From: Arthrobacter sp. AFG7.2
Lineage (GTDB): Bacteria > Actinomycetota > Actinomycetes > Actinomycetales > Micrococcaceae
Assembly: GCF_002892835.1 (NCBI RefSeq)
Contig: NZ_PJMB01000004.1
Span: forward strand, 248,001-312,000
DNA length: 64,000 nt
Direction of reading: 5' to 3'
The notes below the pieces were generated by a model that was not told where the DNA came from, searched no databases, and saw nothing but the letters and a program-made list of their open reading frames with translations. Within the stretch, counting starts at the first letter, position 1; every line of letters starts with the position of its first letter. Of the stretch, positions 58,647 through 64,000 are shown piece after piece. A program made the translations under genes and the position numbers.

Positions 58647-60089
58647 CTACTTAAGGTGGTCCACCAACTGCTCGGCGATGCCCGTGTACCTGCCCGGCGT
58701 CAGGGCGAGAAGCCTGGCCTCGGCGTCGGCGGACAGTCCGAGGCCTTGCACGAATTCCTGCATGCGGGCGGCGTCCACCCGCTGGCCTCGCGTGAGATCC
58801 TTGAGCCGCTCGTAAGGGTTCTCCATGCCTTCCACGCCCGCAATTGCCTCGGCACGCATGACCATCTGGATGGCCTCACCCAGCACTTCCCAGTTGGTGT
58901 CCAGATCCCGGGCAAGGACGTCCTCGGCCACGTCGAGGCGCTCCAGGCCTTTGGCGACGTTGGAGATTGCAAGCAGCGAGTGGCCGAACGCCACGCCGAT
59001 GTTCCGCTGGCTTGAGGAGTCGGTGAGGTCCCGCTGCCAGCGGGATGTCACCAGGGTGGAGCCCAGGGTGTCCAGCAGCCCGTTGGAAATTTCCAGGTTG
59101 GCCTCGGCATTTTCGAAGCGGATCGGGTTTACCTTGTGCGGCATGGTGGAAGACCCGGTGGCTCCCGCTACCGGGATCTGTGCGAAGTAGCCGATGGAGA
59201 TGTAGCTCCAGATGTCCGTGCAGACGTTGTGAAGGATGCGGTTGAAGCGCGCGACGTCGGCGTAGAGTTCTGCCTGCCAGTCGTGGCTTTCGATCTGCGT
59301 GGTCAGCGGATTCCAGGTGAGCCCCAGCGCCTCCACGAAGGATCTGGACACCTCCTGCCAGTCGGCGCCGGGAACGGAAGCAACGTGGGCGGCGTAGGTG
59401 CCCGTGGCGCCGTTGATCTTGCCCAGGTACTCGGTCCTGGCAATCCGGTCCAACTGGCGGGTGAGCCGGTGCGCGATGACGGCCAGTTCCTTGCCCAGCG
59501 TGGTGGGTGTGGCGGGCTGGCCGTGGGTGCGGGACAGCATGGGGACGGCACGGTTGGCTTCGGCCATCGTGCTGATCTGGGCCACCAGGGCGCGCGCTGC
59601 CGGAAGCCAGACGTCCTCCACGGCACCCTTGATTCCCAGTGCATAGGAGAGGTTGTTGATGTCCTCGGACGTGCAGCCGAAATGCACCATTGCCGTGAGG
59701 TTTTCGATCCCGACTGCGGGCAGGCGGCGACCGATGTAGTACTCCACCGCCTTGACGTCGTGGACGGTGACAGCTTCGATGTCCGCGAGCTCGGCCACGG
59801 AACCGGCGTCGAATTCGGTGACGATGGCCCGGAGCTGGTCCTGCTGTGCGGCGGTCAGAGGTCCGGCGCCGGGAAGGACATTGTTGGTGGTCAGGTGGAT
59901 CAGCCATTCAACTTCCACCGCGACGCGGTCCCGGTTCAGCGCAGCCTCGGAGAGGTAGTCCACCAAGGGAGCGACGGCTGCCTGGTAACGGCCGTCCAGC
60001 GGGCCGAGCGCAATTTTTTCGGTAGACGCGGCGAGGGCCAGGCGTCCTGAGGGCGTACGGGTATCAGCTGTGGCGGCAGTTTCAGGCAT
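58647..60089 (-). CDS. purB: Adenylosuccinate lyase
   Basis: Purine enzyme acting at two steps: SAICAR to AICAR and adenylosuccinate to AMP, releasing fumarate. 480 residues. The catalytic flexible loop is GSSTMPHKVNPIRFENAE near residue 310; the histidine region is MLSRTHGQPATPTTLGKE. FGCTSEDINNLSYAL is also conserved. AAGAAT exactly six bases before the ATG indicates a leaderless transcript. It stands alone with a downstream hairpin. Confidence 0.95.
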   Translation of the reverse strand: MPETAATADTRTPSGRLALAASTEKIALGPLDGRYQAAVAPLVDYLSEAALNRDRVAVEVEWLIHLTTNNVLPGAGPLTAAQQDQLRAIVTEFDAGSVAELADIEAVTVHDVKAVEYYIGRRLPAVGIENLTAMVHFGCTSEDINNLSYALGIKGAVEDVWLPAARALVAQISTMAEANRAVPMLSRTHGQPATPTTLGKELAVIAHRLTRQLDRIARTEYLGKINGATGTYAAHVASVPGADWQEVSRSFVEALGLTWNPLTTQIESHDWQAELYADVARFNRILHNVCTDIWSYISIGYFAQIPVAGATGSSTMPHKVNPIRFENAEANLEISNGLLDTLGSTLVTSRWQRDLTDSSSQRNIGVAFGHSLLAISNVAKGLERLDVAEDVLARDLDTNWEVLGEAIQMVMRAEAIAGVEGMENPYERLKDLTRGQRVDAARMQEFVQGLGLSADAEARLLALTPGRYTGIAEQLVDHLK

Positions 60090-60312
60090 GTGCTGATTCT
60101 TTCACGAACTCCCGCGGCCCCTTAAGCGGCACTCTTCACGTTACTTGTCCACATAGCCACGGCGTTCCTTTAGCCCGCACCCATCCTTTCGTAGCGTCAT
60201 GGGAAGGGAAGGCGGCGACGGCAGCGTGCCGGCTGGGGCAATGAGGAAGGCGAGGGTGGCGGAATGGAAAGGGGCAACTGCGCGATGGGAGCGGGCATTG
60301 TGGCGGTGCGAA

Positions 60313-60615
60313 GTGAGCAGTGAAGTGGCGGGTGCAGACCTGGCGGCGGATATGCACCGTGCTTCCCAAGTGGATCAGCTGGCCTCGCGTGTTGCCGCCT
60401 GCCTGGTAAGCGGAGAGGAAATCCTGGCGGGGTTCAGGGACATCCAGCTGCTGCAGTGGGAATCCCCGGCCGGACGCGCCTACCGGGACACCGTGGCACT
60501 CCAGGCGGTGGCGCTGCGCCGGTGCCTTGTATCTCTTGCCGAAGCAAGGGTGGCCGTGGAACGGCATAGCCGGGAGACCCTGGTGGCTGACTGCTCCTAC
60601 CCTGGCAGGCTCTAG
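60313..60615 (+). CDS. WXG-like helical protein preceding a lipase-like gene
   Basis: About 100 residues, mostly helical. A helix (residues 8-35) is followed by LLQWESPAGRAYRD and a second helix rich in Ala and Arg, a pattern like WXG100 proteins though the turn reads W-E-S. The start is uncertain: GTG 60313 is preferred because codons further upstream use rare AGG; ATG 60241 and ATG 60199 are alternatives. The stop directly abuts the ATG of the lipase-like gene, so the pair is cotranslated. Likely a type VII export partner or chaperone; inference. Confidence 0.62.
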   Translation: MSSEVAGADLAADMHRASQVDQLASRVAACLVSGEEILAGFRDIQLLQWESPAGRAYRDTVALQAVALRRCLVSLAEARVAVERHSRETLVADCSYPGRL

Positions 60616-61986
60616 ATGGCCGAGATCACCCCGTCCGGCACCGGCGGGCCTATCAGGGTTTCCGGCCCCGCACAGGATGGCCCCCTCACAATCCGTGGCG
60701 GCGTGGGCGGCATCAGCTTTCAGCTGGAGGAGTTGGCTGCCGGCGCGGAAAAACTGGATGCCCTGGCAGGGCAGCTTTCCGGGACCGAAGTAGAAATCCG
60801 TCGCATCTGGCAAGACCTCATTCCTTTCCAAGACCTGCCCAGGTGGACCGGGACCATGGCCCTGAACGCAGTGGGTGAATCCGAGCGGACCCTCCGCGCG
60901 GTGCGGACCGAACTGCAGCACATCAGCAGCCAGGTCCGGAGGTGCCGGCAGGAGTACGAAATGGCGGAGGCGGTGGCTGCTGCCGAGCGGTTTATGGGGA
61001 TGATGAGCATCGCGGATCTCGGCAATGCACTGAGGAACCTGTCCATTACAGGCGCCGCTGACGAGAAGACGATGGAGACCCTCGTCGCATCCCTGGGGCT
61101 GGACGCCTCCGGAGTGAAGAGGCGCATTGAAAAAGAACTTTGGCCGTGGGAGGTGCTGGATGATGCGGGCGCGCTCAATCGACCCCTGGTCGTCGCCCGC
61201 CAAGAAACGGTTTCCGTTGACCTCGATTCCACTCCGGCTGGCCTGCTGGAGCGTATCCGGCTCATCGATGCCAGAGGTCCGGGATTTATCGAGGTCATCC
61301 AGGTCCAGGATGGAGGCGAAAAAGCCTTTGTGGTGGTGATTCCGGGCACGCAGCCGGAGTTCCTGGACGCCGGCGGCGATAACCCTCTCGACGAAGCGGG
61401 GGTGGGTGAAGCACTGTTTTATGACTCTGAGGAAATGAACCTGGCGGTCCTGCAGGCGTTGGATGCTGCAGGCGCCGGGCAGGGAGACCCGGTGGTTGCC
61501 GTGGGATACAGCCAAGGTGGAATCCACGCCATGAACATGGCTGCCGATCCCAGCTTTCGCCGGCAATATGACCTGCGGTACGTCCTGACAGCGGGTTCCC
61601 CTGTCGCCGGAATTAACGCCGCGCCGGGGGTGCAGTCCCTTCACCTTGAGCACCGCGCAGACTGGGTGCCTGGCTCCGACGGTGCACCCAACCCGGACTT
61701 GAAGGAGCGTGTGACGGTGTCTATGGGCCACGCCCCGAGGGCAGTGGAAGGGGAGGGCGGCCTCGGCACCGGCCATGCCCTCACGACCTACCAGGACGGC
61801 GCCCGGCTCGTTTCAGCAAGCAGCGACCCCTCGCTGGTGCAATCCACTGCGGCCCTGGGAGCCGTGCTGGGCGCCGGCGGCACCGCAACGGCTACGCGGT
61901 TCTCCCTGTCCCGCAGCAAGGCGCCCACACCTCATCTCCATGCCCCGGACGTCCGCAGGACGGAGCGCGGACATGGGGGTCGATGA
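60616..61986 (+). CDS. Lipase-like alpha/beta hydrolase with N-terminal helical domain (candidate type VII effector)
   Basis: 456 residues. Residues about 30-135 form a long helical region with a WTG turn (LPRWTGTMALNAV) like WXG/LXG export domains. Residues about 190-400 form an alpha/beta hydrolase: VVVIPGTQPEF, nucleophile elbow VGYSQGGIHAMN with Ser near 298, Asp candidate in HRADWVPG, and His candidate in LGTGHALTTYQDG. No Sec signal peptide is present. A disordered tail ends HGGR. The architecture suggests an esterase or lipase exported by a type VII system; activity and export are inference. Confidence 0.75.
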   Translation: MAEITPSGTGGPIRVSGPAQDGPLTIRGGVGGISFQLEELAAGAEKLDALAGQLSGTEVEIRRIWQDLIPFQDLPRWTGTMALNAVGESERTLRAVRTELQHISSQVRRCRQEYEMAEAVAAAERFMGMMSIADLGNALRNLSITGAADEKTMETLVASLGLDASGVKRRIEKELWPWEVLDDAGALNRPLVVARQETVSVDLDSTPAGLLERIRLIDARGPGFIEVIQVQDGGEKAFVVVIPGTQPEFLDAGGDNPLDEAGVGEALFYDSEEMNLAVLQALDAAGAGQGDPVVAVGYSQGGIHAMNMAADPSFRRQYDLRYVLTAGSPVAGINAAPGVQSLHLEHRADWVPGSDGAPNPDLKERVTVSMGHAPRAVEGEGGLGTGHALTTYQDGARLVSASSDPSLVQSTAALGAVLGAGGTATATRFSLSRSKAPTPHLHAPDVRRTERGHGGR

Positions 61987-62046
61987 CCTGGCTTGGCGCT
62001 GTCCCCGTCGTGGCAGCCTGGGCGTGGGCCGGAATGACGTGGCGCG

Positions 62047-62472
62047 CTACCGCCGGACCCCAGTGATCCGGCCGGCCACCAGCGAGATCAGGGTGATGAT
62101 GATGGCAGCGAGCACGGCCGTCCAGAAGAACGAATCGATGGTGAACTGTACCGGTGTGAAGCTGCTGATCCAGGACGTCAGGTAAAGCATCGCGGCGCTG
62201 ATGACAATGGTGAAGAGCCCCAGTGTCAGAATTGTGATGGGGAGCGACAGGATGCTCACCAGGGGGCGGATGAATGCGTTGACCAACCCGAAGATCAGGC
62301 CGATGAACAGGTAAGCCAAGGCAGTTCCCGCCAAGTCGGTTCCCTGTGCCACACCCGTCCGGGCTACCGCGTCAGTTGTTGCCGACGAGGAGATGTCCAA
62401 CCCGGGAAGGATCCAGCTGGCTACCCACAGGGCCAGTCCGTTGATGATGACCCGGCCAATGAAAGAGCGCAT
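62047..62472 (-). CDS. Phage holin family IV-like membrane protein (YvlD type)
   Basis: 141-residue protein with four predicted helices, of the PF04020 family (mycobacterial 4-TMS holin superfamily, YvlD). Signatures are INGLALWVASWILPGL, FGLVNAFIRPLVSILSLPITILTLGLFTIVI and the C-terminal helix. The family name does not mean phage origin: these are common chromosomal envelope proteins. AAGCAT lies six bases before the ATG (leaderless pattern). It converges on the lipase-like gene across 60 bases. Confidence 0.9.
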   Translation of the reverse strand: MRSFIGRVIINGLALWVASWILPGLDISSSATTDAVARTGVAQGTDLAGTALAYLFIGLIFGLVNAFIRPLVSILSLPITILTLGLFTIVISAAMLYLTSWISSFTPVQFTIDSFFWTAVLAAIIITLISLVAGRITGVRR

Positions 62473-62624
62473 GCGCTAATGCTTTCACACCTGCCTGTGC
62501 ACAGGACCAGGGCCGGGCGGGCAATGGACTGCAGGCTCCGTCCTGCGCCTGCGGACCCCTGTCACGCCTTCGGGGGAGTTTGTGACAAATGCGCAAGGGA
62601 TTCTGTCAACGTTCGACTAAACCC

Positions 62625-62668
62625 TTGACATTCAGAAAGCGGTTTCTCATAGTAGAGAAATCGCTTTC
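62625..62668 (+). promoter_or_regulatory. Pectate lyase promoter with two LacI-type operators
   Basis: -35 TTGACA (62625-62630) and CATAGT (62648-62653) are 17 bases apart. Operator 1, GAAAGCGGTTTC (62635-62646), fills the spacer; operator 2, GAAATCGCTTTC (62657-62668), lies at the transcription start. Each has the LacI-family core AANCGNTT, and together they are inverted copies matching 13 of 14 bases. Their centres are 22 bases apart, two helical turns, so two dimers could bind the same face. The rest of the 62473-62728 gap shows no other feature. Confidence 0.78.
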
Positions 62669-62728
62669 CTATGTGCGGGCTGCGGCCTGCGCCGAAGCGT
62701 GGTTCATTCCAATGGAGGAAGAGAGATC

Positions 62729-64000
62729 ATGCGTAACAAGAAGCCCATAGCCCCCGCCTCTGTGGTGGCTGCCATTGCGGTATCGCTGCTCGCAGCGCCA
62801 GCCACCTCGTTCGCGTCACCGGCGCCGCAGGCGGACCCTGCAGCCCAGACTGCACGGCAGCCGCTGGAACGTCAGGTCCTGCCCCAAAACGACGGGTGGG
62901 CAGCGGCGGGAACGGGCACCACTGGCGGGTCCGCAGCAACCGCAGAGCGAGTGTACGACGTTTCCAGCAGGAGCGAACTGCTGGCAGCTTTCGCCTCCGG
63001 AGGCTCAGACCCGAAAATTATCCGGGTCCACGGTGACATTAAGGCCAACGTGGCCGCGGACGGATCCCCGCTTAGTTGCGAGGACTATGCCTCCGGCACC
63101 GGGTATTCCCTGGCACAGTACCTGCACGATTTTGATCCTGTCAGGTACGGCACAACCAGCGAACCGGCGGGTCCCCAGGAGACTGCCCGGCGTGCTGCCG
63201 CTGCAAAGCAGGCATCCACCATCCGCTGGGACATCCCCGGCAATACCACCATCGTCGGGGCCGGTCCGGACAGCAGCATCACCGGGGCGGCGCTGCGCAT
63301 CAACCGTGCAGGGAACGTGATCTTCCGCAACCTCACCGTGCGGGATGCCGCCGACTGCTTCCCGGCCTGGGATCCAACGGACGGCTCCACCGGTAACTGG
63401 AACAGCGAGTATGACCTGCTGCAGATCATCAACGGCTCAACCAACGTGTGGGTGGACCACTCCCACTTCACCGACGCACCCAACCTGGACAGCGCCCAGC
63501 CCAGCTACTTCGGCCGGCCCTACCAGGTCCACGACGGAGCTGTGGACGTCACCAACGGATCCGACCTCGTCACCATGTCCTACAACCGCTTCTCCGAGCA
63601 CGACAAGCTCCTGCTCATCGGGTCCACCGATTCGACCAGCCGCGGTGACGTGGGCAAGCTGCGCGTCACCATTCACCACAATGTGTTCGATAACGTAGGC
63701 CAGCGGGCGCCCCGGGTCCGCTACGGGCAGGTGGACGTCTACAACAACCACTTCAAGACCTCCGCCGACTCCGACGTGCCCTACGGGTACACCTTCGGGG
63801 CCGGGGTTGAATCACACGTGTATGCCGAGGCCAACGCGTTCACCCTCCCCGCCGGCATTCCCGCCTCATCCCTCATCTCCTACTTCAAGGGGAAGGTCAT
63901 CACCACCATCGGAAACGCGGTAAACGGCAAGATCGTGGATCTCCGGGAAGCTTACAACGCAGCAGCTCCAGCCGACCGGCAGCTGGGCGCAGACGACACC
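62729..64000 (+). CDS. Secreted pectate lyase, PL1 family (3' end beyond window)
   Basis: Secreted calcium-dependent lyase cleaving polygalacturonate; 424 residues visible and no stop in the window. A signal peptide ends near SFA-S (residue 28). The parallel beta-helix shows the PL1 patterns NTTIVGAG, NVIFRNLTVRD, NVWVDHSHFTD near residue 240 with calcium-site aspartates, SEHDKLLLIGS near 291 and the catalytic arginine region QRAPRVRYGQVDVYNNHF near 327. GGAGGAAGAG precedes the ATG. The two LacI-type operators upstream suggest induction by pectin breakdown products. Confidence 0.92.
   Translation, partial: MRNKKPIAPASVVAAIAVSLLAAPATSFASPAPQADPAAQTARQPLERQVLPQNDGWAAAGTGTTGGSAATAERVYDVSSRSELLAAFASGGSDPKIIRVHGDIKANVAADGSPLSCEDYASGTGYSLAQYLHDFDPVRYGTTSEPAGPQETARRAAAAKQASTIRWDIPGNTTIVGAGPDSSITGAALRINRAGNVIFRNLTVRDAADCFPAWDPTDGSTGNWNSEYDLLQIINGSTNVWVDHSHFTDAPNLDSAQPSYFGRPYQVHDGAVDVTNGSDLVTMSYNRFSEHDKLLLIGSTDSTSRGDVGKLRVTIHHNVFDNVGQRAPRVRYGQVDVYNNHFKTSADSDVPYGYTFGAGVESHVYAEANAFTLPAGIPASSLISYFKGKVITTIGNAVNGKIVDLREAYNAAAPADRQLGADDT

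Noticed and set aside
62047..62472. Phage remnant suggested by the holin-family gene
   Set aside because: The YvlD-type family is common in bacterial chromosomes, and no endolysin or other phage gene is nearby.

Overview
The window looks like chromosome from a high-GC actinobacterium of the Arthrobacter/Pseudarthrobacter type (Micrococcaceae). The reasons are uniformly GC-rich codon usage, frequent GTG starts, many 1-8 base overlaps between cotranscribed genes, a WXG100 protein, a class F sortase, a CsoR copper operon and a single-cluster shikimate/protocatechuate pathway. I see no rRNA or tRNA genes, insertion sequence, prophage block or CRISPR array. Both ends are cut inside secreted pectin-degrading enzymes, which suggests a plant- or litter-associated organism.

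Layout. 1-3.5 kb: a large secreted rhamnogalacturonan acetylesterase/lyase, leftward and truncated. 3.8-9.4 kb: small membrane and housekeeping genes (DoxX-like, MATE exporter, DUF308-like, CGNR regulator, EamA exporter, WXG100, DUF2277). 9.4-12.4 kb: csoR-copZ-copA copper efflux operon with two CsoR boxes. 12.6-14.9 kb: class F sortase, a universal stress protein and a repeat-rich wall-anchored candidate substrate. 15.2-17.2 kb: small proteins, an Asp-box beta-propeller and a MoaD/ThiS-like protein. 17.3-21.3 kb: aminotransferase, GH13 hydrolase and LLM flavin oxidoreductase. 21.5-23.6 kb: AEC transporter and ATP-dependent DNA ligase. 23.6-28.5 kb: peptide/nickel-type ABC importer behind a DtxR/IdeR-like iron box.

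28.7-41.7 kb is the metabolic centre. A shikimate-type importer and an IclR regulator are divergent. They are followed by one long operon: shikimate dehydrogenase, 3-dehydroshikimate dehydratase, pcaHG, pcaB, pcaD, pcaC, pcaF, pcaIJ and a second IclR gene. Together these take imported shikimate through protocatechuate and beta-ketoadipate to succinyl-CoA and acetyl-CoA. A separate IclR-pobA pair at 47.4-49.4 kb feeds 4-hydroxybenzoate into the same protocatechuate pool. Between them lie the three-gene NAD(P) transhydrogenase, a lipid kinase and an FUSC protein.

49.5-64 kb: a divergent TetR/FAD-monooxygenase pair, an Fe3+-type ABC importer, a GNAT enzyme, an uncharacterised MarR - zinc-ribbon-like protein - soluble Ser/Thr kinase cluster with distinctive CTAG palindromes, purB, a WXG-like protein with a lipase-like partner, a holin-family membrane protein, and a pectate lyase controlled by two LacI-type operators. 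Two LacI-type boxes also lie upstream of the rhamnogalacturonan gene at the left edge, so the two ends may belong to one pectin regulon. About a dozen genes have a -10 hexamer exactly six bases before the start codon, the signature of leaderless transcripts; this was used to choose several starts.
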